From: Nocardioides flavescens
GTDB taxonomy: Bacteria; Actinomycetota; Actinomycetes; Propionibacteriales; Nocardioidaceae
Length of the DNA: 64,000 nt
Assembly: GCF_009823805.1 (NCBI RefSeq)
Contig: NZ_WUEK01000014.1
Coordinates: forward strand, 76,132-140,131
Direction: 5' to 3'
The notes beneath the pieces are model-generated. The model was not told the origin of the DNA, did no database searches, and saw only the letters and a list, made by a program, of their open reading frames with translations. The position numbers and the translations under genes were made by a program. How positions within the stretch are numbered: the first letter of the stretch is position 1; the number at the start of each line of letters is the position of its first letter. This document shows positions 7,729 through 14,979 of the stretch, in pieces.

Positions 7729-8544
7729 CTAGTCGGGGCTCTCCTCCAGGGAGCGGCGCAGCTGGTCGAGCGTGCGCGAGAGGAGCCGGGAGACGTGCAT
7801 CTGGGACACGCCGATCTCCTCGGCGATCTGCGACTGCGTCATGTTCTTGAAGAACCGCAGCAGGAGGATCTTCTTCTCGCGGGCGTCGAGCTTGTCGAGC
7901 AGTGGCTTGATCGACTCGCGGATCTCGACGTGCTCGAGGTTCTCGTCGTCGATGCCGATCGCGTCGAGCATCGAGGCCGAGCCGTCCTCGTCGTTGTCGC
8001 CGGCGTCGAGCGAGAGCGTGGAGTAGGCGTTGCTGGACTCGATGCCCTCGAGCACGTCCTCGACGGTGCAGCCGATCTTCTCGGCGAGCTCGCGCGGGGT
8101 GGGGGAGCGACCCAGGGTCTGGGTCAGCTCGGCGCCGGCCGCGCCGATCTGCATGCGCAGCTCCTGCAGGCGCCGCGGGACGCGGATCGCCCAGCCCTTG
8201 TCACGGAAGTAGCGCTTGATCTCGCCGATGATCGTGGGGGTGGCGTACGTCGAGAACTCGACGCCGCGCCCAACGTCGAAGCGGTCGATCGACTTCAGCA
8301 GCCCGATGGTGCCGACCTGGACGAGGTCCTCGAACGGCTCCCCGCGGTTGCGGAAGCGCCGTGCGCAGTGCTCGACCAGCGGCAGGTGCAGGTGCACCAG
8401 GCCCTCGCGGGCGGTCTCGCGCTGGGCCTGGGAGGCGTCGTCCTCGCGCAGCGAGGCGAAGAGCTCGGCACTGCGCCGTCGGGTCTGCTCGACGCCGCTG
8501 ACCGGTCCGTCCGGTCGCGGTGCGAGCTCCTCGGAGGAGGCCAT
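7729..8544 (-). CDS. SigB/SigF-family sigma factor with adjacent anti-sigma gene
   Basis: This 271-aa alternative sigma factor belongs to the SigB/SigF/SigG group of general-stress or developmental factors. Region 2 is EDLVQVGTIGLLKSIDRFD followed by FSTYATPTIIGEIKRYFRDK. Region 3 follows (RVPRRLQELRMQIG, then LGRSPTPRELAEKIGCTVED). Region 4 ends in the helix-turn-helix MTQSQIAEEIGVSQMHVSRL. Its ATG follows the stop of the anti-sigma gene by one base (TGACATG), so the two are coupled. It is the only one of four SigF-like factors in the window with its own anti-sigma gene and is the best candidate for the SigF orthologue. Confidence 0.92.
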   Translation of the reverse strand: MASSEELAPRPDGPVSGVEQTRRRSAELFASLREDDASQAQRETAREGLVHLHLPLVEHCARRFRNRGEPFEDLVQVGTIGLLKSIDRFDVGRGVEFSTYATPTIIGEIKRYFRDKGWAIRVPRRLQELRMQIGAAGAELTQTLGRSPTPRELAEKIGCTVEDVLEGIESSNAYSTLSLDAGDNDEDGSASMLDAIGIDDENLEHVEIRESIKPLLDKLDAREKKILLLRFFKNMTQSQIAEEIGVSQMHVSRLLSRTLDQLRRSLEESPD

Positions 8545-8545
8545 G

Positions 8546-8953
8546 TCAGGCGGGAGGCTGCAGGGCCGAGCGCATCGTCAGCGACACGCTGAAGTGTCCG
8601 TCCTCGGCGGACGACGAGGCCTCGTTGGCCAGCGTGGTGAGGACCTGCCAGGCGAAGCTGTCCTCGTCGGGGGTCGCCGGCGCGGCGCTGTCGACCGTGA
8701 CGCTCACGGTGAGCTCTCCGCTGCCGAGGTGGAAGGCGCAGTGCAGGTCGCTGCCGTCGTCGGCCTCGGCCAGGACGAGCGCGCTCGCCTCGCCGACCGC
8801 GATCCGCAGGTCCTCGATGTCGTCGAGGGTGAAGTCGAGTCGCGCCGCGAGGCCCGCGGACGTGGTGCGCAGCACCGCGACGTAGACGCTGTCCGCAGGC
8901 AGGCGGAGCTCGACGTCGGGGCGTGGGTCGTCGCCGGTGCCGCTCGGAGACAT
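8546..8953 (-). CDS. RsbW/UsfX-like anti-sigma factor
   Basis: This 135-aa protein has the fold pattern of SpoIIAB/RsbW-type anti-sigma factors (VYVAVLRTTSAGLAARLDFT, then IEDLRIAVGEASALVLAEAD). It lies immediately upstream of, and is coupled to, the SigF-like gene, so it should bind that sigma factor. The N-box normally reads E-x-x-x-N; here it is EASAL, so the Mg-coordinating Asn is missing and kinase activity is questionable. ATG 8953 has an AGGA ribosome-binding site 9 bases upstream. A perfect 10-bp inverted repeat lies just before the gene. No anti-anti-sigma gene is visible nearby. Confidence 0.8.
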   Translation of the reverse strand: MSPSGTGDDPRPDVELRLPADSVYVAVLRTTSAGLAARLDFTLDDIEDLRIAVGEASALVLAEADDGSDLHCAFHLGSGELTVSVTVDSAAPATPDEDSFAWQVLTTLANEASSSAEDGHFSVSLTMRSALQPPA

Positions 8954-8966
8954 GCGGGTCCGTCCT

Positions 8967-9000
8967 TCGTGCGAGTGGCTGCTCGTACGGACTCGCACGA
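8967..9000 (-). promoter_or_regulatory. Perfect inverted repeat before the anti-sigma/sigF operon
   Basis: TCGTGCGAGT (8967-8976) and ACTCGCACGA (8991-9000) are exact reverse complements separated by 14 bases. On the minus strand the hairpin ends directly at the AAGGA ribosome-binding site of the anti-sigma gene. It could be an operator or a leader hairpin controlling translation of the operon. No known operator matches. Confidence 0.55.
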
Positions 9001-9041
9001 GAGGGTGGACCGAGGGTAGCGGTGCCGGGCCCTGGGTGGGT

Positions 9042-9281
9042 TCAGACCCGCCAGTCGTGTGCGCCGTCGGCGGGCAGCTCAGCCCGCTCCGCGGCGCGGA
9101 GGACGCCGATGCGCTCGATCCAGCTCATCCCCTCCGACCAGGCGGCCCGCAGCGAGAGGTGCCCGTCCGGCTCCTCGACCGTCAGGAGGACCACGGCGCC
9201 CCGGACGTTCTCGTCCGGGTCGATGTGCTGGCGGACCCCGAGACGGTCGATCAGCTCTCCGAGCTCACCACGCTGCGACAA
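9042..9281 (-). CDS. Small conserved-type hypothetical protein (79 aa)
   Basis: The frame encodes a short soluble protein beginning MSQRGELGELIDRLGVRQHI and containing RGAVVLLTVEEPDGHLSLRA and a tail ending DGAHDWRV. No family was recognised. TTG 9281 was chosen because AGGAG sits 8 bases upstream; the in-frame GTG 9290 overlaps that ribosome-binding site and is less likely, giving 82 aa. It lies between two SigF-like loci on the same strand, but is separated from the next by a gap. It may be a stress-regulon small protein; that is only a positional guess. Confidence 0.55.
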   Translation of the reverse strand: MSQRGELGELIDRLGVRQHIDPDENVRGAVVLLTVEEPDGHLSLRAAWSEGMSWIERIGVLRAAERAELPADGAHDWRV

Positions 9282-9385
9282 CGCAACCACTCCTGATCGA
9301 TGGGCCGACGGGCCGTCTCCGGTCGGCGCGGGCGTGACGCTCAGGATCCCCCCGACCGGAACCCGGGACCCTGTCCCCTCAGTGC

Positions 9386-9420
9386 CCGACCCGACCGCGC
9401 TGCATGCGCGATCGGGTCGG
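9386..9420 (-). terminator. Hairpin terminator after the second SigF-like gene
   Basis: The outer arms CCGACCCGA (9386-9394) and TCGGGTCGG (9412-9420) enclose an inner CGCGC/GCGCG pair around a TGCAT loop. It lies 18 bases past the stop of the minus-strand sigma gene. The symmetrical stem could act on either strand. Confidence 0.65.
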
Positions 9421-9438
9421 TGTTGTCAAGGTGCGTCG

Positions 9439-10239
9439 TCAGCTGGCGCGGGCGGGCACAGCGTCGGGGCCGAGCTCGGCGCGCAGCTGGTCGAGGATGC
9501 GCTTGAGCAGGCGCGAGGCCTGCATCTGCGTCACGCCGAGCTCGTCGCCGATCTCCTGCTGGGTGCGGTCCTCGACGAAGCGGAGGTGCAGGATGCGCTT
9601 GTCGCGCTCGGAGAGGTTGCGCATGGCCGGGCCGAGCATGAGGCGGGCCTCGAGGGCACGCTCGTCGGCGTCCTCGTCGGCGGTCAGCTGGTCGATCGCG
9701 GGCCGGCCGTCCTCGGTGACGGGGACGTCGAGGGAGACCGGGCGGAAGCAGCCCTCGGCCTGGAGTGCCTCGGCCACGTCGGACTCGGGCAGGCCGAGCT
9801 GCTCGGCGATCCGCGCTGCAGAGGGGGGAGCGCCGTGCTCCTCGCCGCGGTGGTAGGCGTGGATGACCTTGGACTGGATCTCCTGGACGCGGCGCGGAGG
9901 ACGGATCGTCCACCCCTGGTCGCGGAAGTGACGCTTGATCTCTCCGGAGATGGTCGGCACGGCGTAGGTCAGGAAGTCGCGCTCCTGAGCGACGTCGAAC
10001 TTGTGCGCGGCACGCACGAGCGCCATGCAGGCGACCTGCTCGAGGTCCTCGACCGGGACCGAGCGGTTGCGGTAGCGGTGGGCGATCGCGTGGGCGACGC
10101 CGATGTTGAGCACGATGACCTGGTCGATGACCTGGTCGCGGGCGGAGCCGGTGAGCTCGGACGCCTCCTGCAGGAGACGGGCGGTCTCCTCACGGCGTAC
10201 TGCACGTGATGGGGCCTCGTCCATCATGGAGATCGTCAT
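9439..10239 (-). CDS. SigB/SigF-family sigma factor (orphan)
   Basis: This 266-aa paralogue of the SigF group has region 2 VEDLEQVACMALVRAAHKFD followed by FLTYAVPTISGEIKRHFRDQ. A region 3 segment (PPRRVQEIQSKVIHAYH) and a region 4 helix-turn-helix (RTQQEIGDELGVTQMQASRL) follow. No anti-sigma gene is adjacent, so control must act through transcription or an unlinked regulator. A GGAAGG ribosome-binding site lies 8 bases before the ATG. It resembles the factors at 34.9 and 42 kb more than the one at 7.7 kb (shared LTYAVPTI and VTQMQ/ITQMQ motifs). Confidence 0.9.
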   Translation of the reverse strand: MTISMMDEAPSRAVRREETARLLQEASELTGSARDQVIDQVIVLNIGVAHAIAHRYRNRSVPVEDLEQVACMALVRAAHKFDVAQERDFLTYAVPTISGEIKRHFRDQGWTIRPPRRVQEIQSKVIHAYHRGEEHGAPPSAARIAEQLGLPESDVAEALQAEGCFRPVSLDVPVTEDGRPAIDQLTADEDADERALEARLMLGPAMRNLSERDKRILHLRFVEDRTQQEIGDELGVTQMQASRLLKRILDQLRAELGPDAVPARAS

Positions 10240-10431
10240 GGTGGTGACCTTCCCAGAGCGCAGAGCCGTCGAAACCTTGAAAACTGAACTTCACCCCTAT
10301 GGATGAGGACAGCGTCAGTCAGCTCCCTCAAACGGGGAGCTGAGAAGGCGCTTACCCCTCGGAGCAGGCTGAGAAACACCTGTGCTGGACCTCGACCGCG
10401 CCTGAGGGTGTCCGGTCTGGACCGGACGCGG
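10240..10431 (-). promoter_or_regulatory. Leader of the second SigF-like gene, with CACCCC-type palindrome
   Basis: No gene is supported between this sigma gene and sodN. CACCCCTATGGATG at 10292-10305 is a 14-base imperfect palindrome 53 bases upstream of the start. Very similar 14-mers occur upstream of the two other orphan SigF-like genes (35800 and 42829). A short palindrome TCCGGTCTGGACCGGA lies at 10411-10426. No confident -35/-10 pair was found. Confidence 0.4.
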
Positions 10432-10467
10432 CGACGCCCCGATCCGCGGGAGCGGATCGGGGCGTCG
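10432..10467 (-). terminator. Strong hairpin terminator after sodN
   Basis: CGACGCCCCGATCCGC (10432-10447) pairs perfectly with GCGGATCGGGGCGTCG (10452-10467) around a GGGA loop, giving a 16-bp stem. It lies 25 bases beyond the sodN stop on the minus strand. There is no U-tract. Confidence 0.85.
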
Positions 10468-10491
10468 GGTGGAGCGGGTGCGCGCAGGCGC

Positions 10492-10893
10492 TCAGGCCTT
10501 CTTGGTCTCCCAGAAGATCTCGGCGATCTCGTCGATCTTGGCGAGCAGCTGGTCGGCGACGTCGGCGTCGAGGCTGCCCTTGGCGCCGCTGGCGCCGGCG
10601 AGCTTGGTGGCCTCGTTCACGAGCTGGTGCAGCTGGGGGTACTTCTCGAAGTGCGGCGGCTTGAAGTAGTCGGTCCACAGCACCCACAGGTGGTGCTTGA
10701 CCAGCTCGGCGCGCTGCTCCTTGATGAGGATGGCGCGGGTGCGGAAGTCGGGGTCGTCGTTGTCGGCGACCTTGGCGATGACGGCCTTGATCGACTCGGC
10801 CTCGATGCGGGCCTGGGCGGGGTCGTAGACGCCGCAGGGCAGGTCGCAGTGGGCGGAGACCTCGACGGTCGGGGCGAACAGTCGGCGGAACAT
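10492..10893 (-). CDS. sodN: Nickel superoxide dismutase precursor
   Basis: This 133-aa precursor contains the nickel hook HCDLPCGVYDP starting at residue 15. The first 14 residues (MFRRLFAPTVEVSA) form the propeptide removed by SodX so that His1, Cys2 and Cys6 of the mature enzyme bind nickel. The rest is the four-helix bundle (KHHLWVLWTDYFKPPHFEKY). The enzyme dismutates cytoplasmic superoxide as a hexamer. ATG 10893 is supported by the conserved propeptide. The maturation protease gene is adjacent but divergent, which differs from the usual same-strand sodN-sodX order in Streptomyces. Confidence 0.96.
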   Translation of the reverse strand: MFRRLFAPTVEVSAHCDLPCGVYDPAQARIEAESIKAVIAKVADNDDPDFRTRAILIKEQRAELVKHHLWVLWTDYFKPPHFEKYPQLHQLVNEATKLAGASGAKGSLDADVADQLLAKIDEIAEIFWETKKA

Positions 10894-10978
10894 GCAGACT
10901 CCTTGCTCTGGCCCGCGGTGCGGGCCGCTGACGGGCTCGGACAGGGGTGGTGCGTCGTGGACTTGCGACACTACTCCG

Positions 10979-11338
10979 GTGTCGACACGCCCTCCCCTGG
11001 TACCCCACTGGGGCTTGGCCACCGTCACGGGCGACTCCATGCGGCCCGCCCTGCGCCCCGGTGACCGCCTGCTCGTGAGGTACGACCGCCGACCGCGGGA
11101 GGGCGACGTCGTGGTCGCGACGCTGGCCGACGGCACCCTCGTCACCAAGCGCGCCGTCGAGCGGCGTACGACGCGCACCGGCGAGCCGGCGTGGTGGCTG
11201 CTGAGCGACGACCCCCGGCGCGGTGTCGACTCGCGTCACCGAGGCCCCGTGCGCGACGCGGACGTGCACGGCGTGGTCGTCATGCGGATCTGGCCGCCGG
11301 GGCGCCGCAGGGCTGTGCCAGACTCCTGCGGTGCCTGA
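10979..11338 (+). CDS. sodX: NiSOD maturation protease SodX (signal-peptidase-like)
   Basis: This 119-aa S24/S26-type serine protease has the catalytic Ser in TGDSMRPALRPGD (S20) and the catalytic Lys in TLVTKRAVERR (K57). It is expected to cut the SodN propeptide before His15. No transmembrane helix is visible, consistent with a cytoplasmic role. The GTG at 10979 lies inside a perfect GTGTCGACAC palindrome (10979-10988), possibly an operator; an upstream in-frame ATG at 10892 would run into the sodN start and is less likely. The gene overlaps the malic-enzyme start by 8 bases. Confidence 0.85.
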   Translation: MSTRPPLVPHWGLATVTGDSMRPALRPGDRLLVRYDRRPREGDVVVATLADGTLVTKRAVERRTTRTGEPAWWLLSDDPRRGVDSRHRGPVRDADVHGVVVMRIWPPGRRRAVPDSCGA

Positions 11339-12521
11339 ATCGAGCTCCGTGAGCGGACATCCGCACGCTGGTGACCCGGTCTTCGACCTCCATGTCGGCG
11401 GCAAGATGGAGGTCGCCAGCACGGTCGGCCTCGCCACCCGCGACGACCTCTCGCTGGCCTACACCCCCGGCGTGGCCCGGGTCTGCGAGGCCATCGCCGA
11501 CGACCCGGAGATGACGCGCCACTACACGTGGGTGCCCAACGTCGTCGCCGTCGTCAGCGACGGCACCGCGGTGCTGGGCCTCGGGGACATCGGCCCGGCG
11601 GCGGCCATGCCCGTGATGGAGGGCAAGGCGGTGCTGTTCAAGTCGTTCGGCGGCGTCGACGCCGTGCCGATCTGCCTCGACACGACCGACACCGAGGAGA
11701 TCATCGAGACGGTGGCGCGGCTCGCGCCGAGCTTCGGCGGCATCAACCTCGAGGACATCTCGGCGCCGCGGTGCTTCGAGATCGAGGACCGCCTCAAGGA
11801 GCGCCTCGACATCCCCGTCTTCCACGACGACCAGCACGGCACCGCCGTGGTGGCCCTCGCGGCCCTGCAGAACGCCCTCAAGCTCACCGGCCGCGACCCC
11901 GGCACCACCCGTGTCGTCATCTCCGGAGCGGGCGCCGCGGGAGTCGCCGTGGCCAAGATCCTGCTCAACGCCGGCATCACCGACCTCGCCGTCACCGACC
12001 GCAAGGGCGTCCTGCACTCCTCGCGCAGCGACCTCACGCCCGTCAAGAAGGCGCTGGCCGCGCTGACGGCCGACCAGACCGGCCGCACCGGGAGCCTGGC
12101 CGACGTGCTCGACGGCGCCGACGTCTACATCGGCCTGTCGGGCGGCACCGTGCCCGAGGAGGACGTCGCCCGGATGGCGCCCGAGTCGATCATCTTCGGC
12201 CTGGCGAACCCCACGCCCGAGGTCCACCCCGACGTGGCGCACAAGTACGCGCGGATCGTTGCCACCGGTCGCTCCGACTTCCCCAACCAGATCAACAACG
12301 TGCTGGCCTTCCCGGGGATCTTCCGGGGCGCCTTCGACGCCCACGCGACGGCGATCACCGAGGGGATGAAGCTCGCGGCCGCGACGGCGCTGGCGGACCT
12401 GGTCGGCGACGACCTCGCCGAGGACCTCATCGTGCCCTCGCCGTTCGACCCGCGCGTGGGCCCTGCCGTCTCCGCCGCGGTTGCCGAGGCCGCTCGTCGA
12501 GACGGGGTCGCCCGCGCCTGA
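11331..12521 (+). CDS. Malic enzyme (oxaloacetate-decarboxylating malate dehydrogenase)
   Basis: This 396-aa enzyme decarboxylates malate to pyruvate with NAD(P) reduction. Motifs in order are the catalytic Tyr segment LAYTPGVARVCEAI, the Lys segment GKAVLFKSFGGVDAVP, the metal-binding EDISAPRCFEIEDRL and FHDDQHGTAVV, the Rossmann loop GAGAAGVAVAKILL, and the distal NPTPEVHPD and FPNQINNVLAFPG. It is the short bacterial form without a phosphotransacetylase domain. GTG 11331 overlaps the sodX stop; GTG 11349 is a possible alternative. Coupling to an SOD operon may supply NADPH during oxidative stress, which is inference. Confidence 0.92.
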   Translation: MPESSSVSGHPHAGDPVFDLHVGGKMEVASTVGLATRDDLSLAYTPGVARVCEAIADDPEMTRHYTWVPNVVAVVSDGTAVLGLGDIGPAAAMPVMEGKAVLFKSFGGVDAVPICLDTTDTEEIIETVARLAPSFGGINLEDISAPRCFEIEDRLKERLDIPVFHDDQHGTAVVALAALQNALKLTGRDPGTTRVVISGAGAAGVAVAKILLNAGITDLAVTDRKGVLHSSRSDLTPVKKALAALTADQTGRTGSLADVLDGADVYIGLSGGTVPEEDVARMAPESIIFGLANPTPEVHPDVAHKYARIVATGRSDFPNQINNVLAFPGIFRGAFDAHATAITEGMKLAAATALADLVGDDLAEDLIVPSPFDPRVGPAVSAAVAEAARRDGVARA

Positions 12522-12564
12522 GGGCTGCTGACGCGTCCTCGGGCCTCCCGCTAGGTTCGAGGAC

Positions 12565-13533
12565 ATGTTCGCCGTCTACGCAGAGTCGTTCTCGAAGCAG
12601 GACCCGCTGAGCGGACTGGTGGTGGGGGAGCGCCCCGACCCCGAGGTGCCCGACGGGTGGACCACGGTGACCGTCAAGGCCGCCTCGCTCAACCACCACG
12701 ACCTGTTCTCGCTGCGCGGGGTCGGGCTGCGCGAGGAGGCGCTGCCGATGATCCTCGGCTGCGACGCCGCGGGGCTCGACGAGGACGGCAACGAGGTCGT
12801 CGTGCACGCGGTCGTCAGCAGTCCTGACTGGACGGGCGACGAGACCCTCGACCCGAAGCGCTCGCTCCTCTCCGAGCGGCACCAGGGCACGATGGCTGCC
12901 CGGGTCGCGGTGCCGCGCCGCAACGTCGTGCCCAAGCCGGACTCGCTCTCGTTCGCCGAGGCGGCCTGCCTGCCCACCGCCTGGCTCACGGCGTACCGGA
13001 TGCTCTTCACCCGGGGCGGGCTCACCGCCGGCGAGACCGTGCTCGTGCAGGGTGCCGGGGGAGGGGTGGCGACCGCCGCGATCACCCTGGCGCGCGCCGC
13101 CGGACTGCGGGTGCTGGTCACCAGCCGCGACGAGGCCAAGGGGCAGAAGGCGATCGAGCTGGGCGCCCACGAGGCGTTCGAGTCCGGCGCACGGCTGCCC
13201 GAGAAGGTCGACGCCGTCATCGAGACCGTCGGCAAGGCGACCTGGTCGCACTCCATCCGCTCGCTGCGCCCGGGCGGGCGCCTCATCACCTCCGGCACCA
13301 CCTCCGGCCCCGACCTCGACGACGCCGAGCTCACCCGCATCTTCTTCCTCCAGCTGAGCGTCATCGGCTCGACGATGGGCACCCGCGACGAGCTCGCCTC
13401 CCTCGTGGCGCTCCTCGACGCCTCCGGCGCACGACCGCTGATCGACCGCGAGCTGCCGTTCGAGCAGGCCCGCGACGGGTTCGCGGCGATGCTCGACGGC
13501 GACGTGTTCGGCAAGATCGTCTTCACGGCCTGA
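12565..13533 (+). CDS. MDR-family zinc-binding dehydrogenase / quinone oxidoreductase
   Basis: This 322-aa medium-chain oxidoreductase has the GroES-like N-terminus (VKAASLNHHDLFSLRGVG, ILGCDAAGLDEDG), the hydrophobic LPTAWLTAYRMLF helix and the Rossmann loop VLVQGAGGGVATAAITLARA. The zinc-ligand cysteine cluster of true alcohol dehydrogenases is absent, which points to an NADPH-dependent quinone or enoyl reductase. The substrate is unknown. The SDR gene starts 11 bases downstream, so the two are probably one transcription unit. Confidence 0.88.
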   Translation: MFAVYAESFSKQDPLSGLVVGERPDPEVPDGWTTVTVKAASLNHHDLFSLRGVGLREEALPMILGCDAAGLDEDGNEVVVHAVVSSPDWTGDETLDPKRSLLSERHQGTMAARVAVPRRNVVPKPDSLSFAEAACLPTAWLTAYRMLFTRGGLTAGETVLVQGAGGGVATAAITLARAAGLRVLVTSRDEAKGQKAIELGAHEAFESGARLPEKVDAVIETVGKATWSHSIRSLRPGGRLITSGTTSGPDLDDAELTRIFFLQLSVIGSTMGTRDELASLVALLDASGARPLIDRELPFEQARDGFAAMLDGDVFGKIVFTA

Positions 13534-13544
13534 GAGGACCACCG

Positions 13545-14219
13545 ATGGCCACCCACCTGCTCACCGGCGCCGGCTCGGGCATCGGCGCGCTGCTCGCGGA
13601 GCGGCTGCTCGAGCGCGGCGACGACCTCGTGCTCCTCGCCCGCTCCACCGAGAGGGCCCACGACCTGCGCGAGGAGCTGCCCGGCGCCACCGTGGTGGTC
13701 GCCGACCTCGCCGACCCGGCGGGCCTCGAGGCCCTCGATCTGCCGGACGCGCTCGACTCGCTGGTCCACGCGGCCGGCATGGTCGACCTCGGTCCCGTCG
13801 CCGACCTCAGCACGCAGGCGTGGCAGCAGCAGGTGACGGTCAACCTCGTCGCCCCCGCCGTGCTCACCCGGCGCGCGCTGCCCGCCCTGCGGGCGGCGCG
13901 CGGCACGGTCGTGCTCGTGAACTCGGGCGCCGGGCTGTTCGCCCACCCCGGCTGGTCGGCGTACGCCGCCTCCAAGCACGGGCTCAAGGCGCTCGCCGAC
14001 TCGCTGCGCGCCGAGGAGCAGGAGCACGGGGTGCGGGTCACCTCGCTGTTCCCCGGCCGCACCGCCACGCCGATGCAGGCGAAGGTGCACGAGCAGGAGG
14101 GCAAGGACTACGACCCGGCGGCCTGGATCGACCCTGCCACCGTCGTCGACGCCGTCCTGCACGTGCTCGACCTGCCCGGTGACGCCACCATCACGGACCT
14201 GACGGTGAAGCCCCGGTAG
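13545..14219 (+). CDS. Short-chain dehydrogenase/reductase
   Basis: This 224-aa classical SDR has the cofactor loop TGAGSGIGALLAERLLERG, the HAAGMV strand (NNAG equivalent), catalytic Ser in VLVNSGAGLF and the YAASKHG active site (YxxxK). The loop pattern with Arg further on favours NADP. The substrate is unknown. It ends directly against the convergent TetR gene, with no gap between stops (14219/14220). It likely forms an operon with the preceding MDR oxidoreductase. Confidence 0.9.
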   Translation: MATHLLTGAGSGIGALLAERLLERGDDLVLLARSTERAHDLREELPGATVVVADLADPAGLEALDLPDALDSLVHAAGMVDLGPVADLSTQAWQQQVTVNLVAPAVLTRRALPALRAARGTVVLVNSGAGLFAHPGWSAYAASKHGLKALADSLRAEEQEHGVRVTSLFPGRTATPMQAKVHEQEGKDYDPAAWIDPATVVDAVLHVLDLPGDATITDLTVKPR

Positions 14220-14840
14220 TCAGCCGCGTGACTCCCAGTTGAGGGCGCCGACGAGCACCATCCGCAGCTGCGTGCGGGCGGTCTCGACGATCTGCTTCTC
14301 GACCCCGGGGCGACCGGCGGCCTCCATGATCTGCTCGGCGGTGCCGACCATCGAGGTCACCATGAGGTTGGCGAGCACGCGCAGGTCCTCGGGCGACCAG
14401 CCGCCGGTGCCGGGCAGTCGGGTGAGGTCGGCGGCGAGCTCGCGCTCGCACAGCTCGATCTCGTGGCGGATGGCCTCGCGGACCGACGGCGGACCGGCGG
14501 CGCGCTCGCGCGCGATGAACAGGAAGTGCTGGCGCTGGCGGTGGACGTGGTCGACGAGCACCTCGACCGAGCTGTCGACGATGGTGGCGTACGACGGGTC
14601 GCCCTGCCGGATGTCGCGCAGCATCGCGCGCAGGCTGACGAACGACTCGTCGACCAGGGCCATGCCGAGGTCCTCGATGGAGTCGAAGTGGCGGTAGAAG
14701 GCGGTCGGCACGATGCCGACCTCCTTCGCGACCTGACGGAGCGACAGGGCGACGAGCGACGACTCCTCGCACAGTCGCAGTGCGGCGTCGAGGATGGCGC
14801 GTCGGGTGCGCTCCTTGCGCTCTCCTCGGGACTCGGCCAT
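14220..14840 (-). CDS. TetR-family repressor of the desaturase pair (DesT/FabR-like)
   Basis: This 206-aa regulator has an N-terminal helix-turn-helix (RRAILDAALRLCEE, LSLRQVAKEVGIVPTAFYRH) and an all-helical ligand domain. The sequence style (TAFYRHF, LGMALVDESFVSLRAML) resembles DesT/FabR regulators that sense acyl-CoA saturation. It is divergent from a ferredoxin-reductase and fatty-acid-desaturase pair, the same context as DesT in Pseudomonas. An 18-bp palindrome in the shared promoter is the probable operator. Ligand and regulation are inferred from family and context. Confidence 0.88.
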   Translation of the reverse strand: MAESRGERKERTRRAILDAALRLCEESSLVALSLRQVAKEVGIVPTAFYRHFDSIEDLGMALVDESFVSLRAMLRDIRQGDPSYATIVDSSVEVLVDHVHRQRQHFLFIARERAAGPPSVREAIRHEIELCERELAADLTRLPGTGGWSPEDLRVLANLMVTSMVGTAEQIMEAAGRPGVEKQIVETARTQLRMVLVGALNWESRG

Positions 14841-14922
14841 TCCCCCATCCTATTCGTGCACACGTGTCCCCTATCACCTCAGGAGCGCCTTGACCTCCCC
14901 TGGGGTGGTTCGAGAGAGTTTG

Positions 14923-14940
14923 AGTGTACGGACGTGCACT
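14923..14940. promoter_or_regulatory. Probable TetR operator before the desaturase operon
   Basis: AGTGTACGGACGTGCACT is an 8-2-8 palindrome with one mismatched pair, similar in form to DesT/FabR operators. A -35-like TTGACC (14890-14895) and a -10-like GAGAGT (14914-14919, spacing 18) lie just upstream, so the palindrome would cover the transcription start of the reductase gene. A second short palindrome, ACACGTGT (14860-14867), sits near the regulator's own start and may serve autoregulation. Confidence 0.6.
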
Positions 14941-14979
14941 GATCGTCCGACCCGATCTTCCACTCCGAGGAGGCACCAC

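Noticed and set aside
10240..10290. GGTTT-N17-GGGAA before the second SigF-like gene as a SigF-type promoter
   Set aside because: The GGGAA overlaps the ribosome-binding site eight bases before the ATG, leaving no room for a normal transcript start, and the -10 differs from GGGTA.
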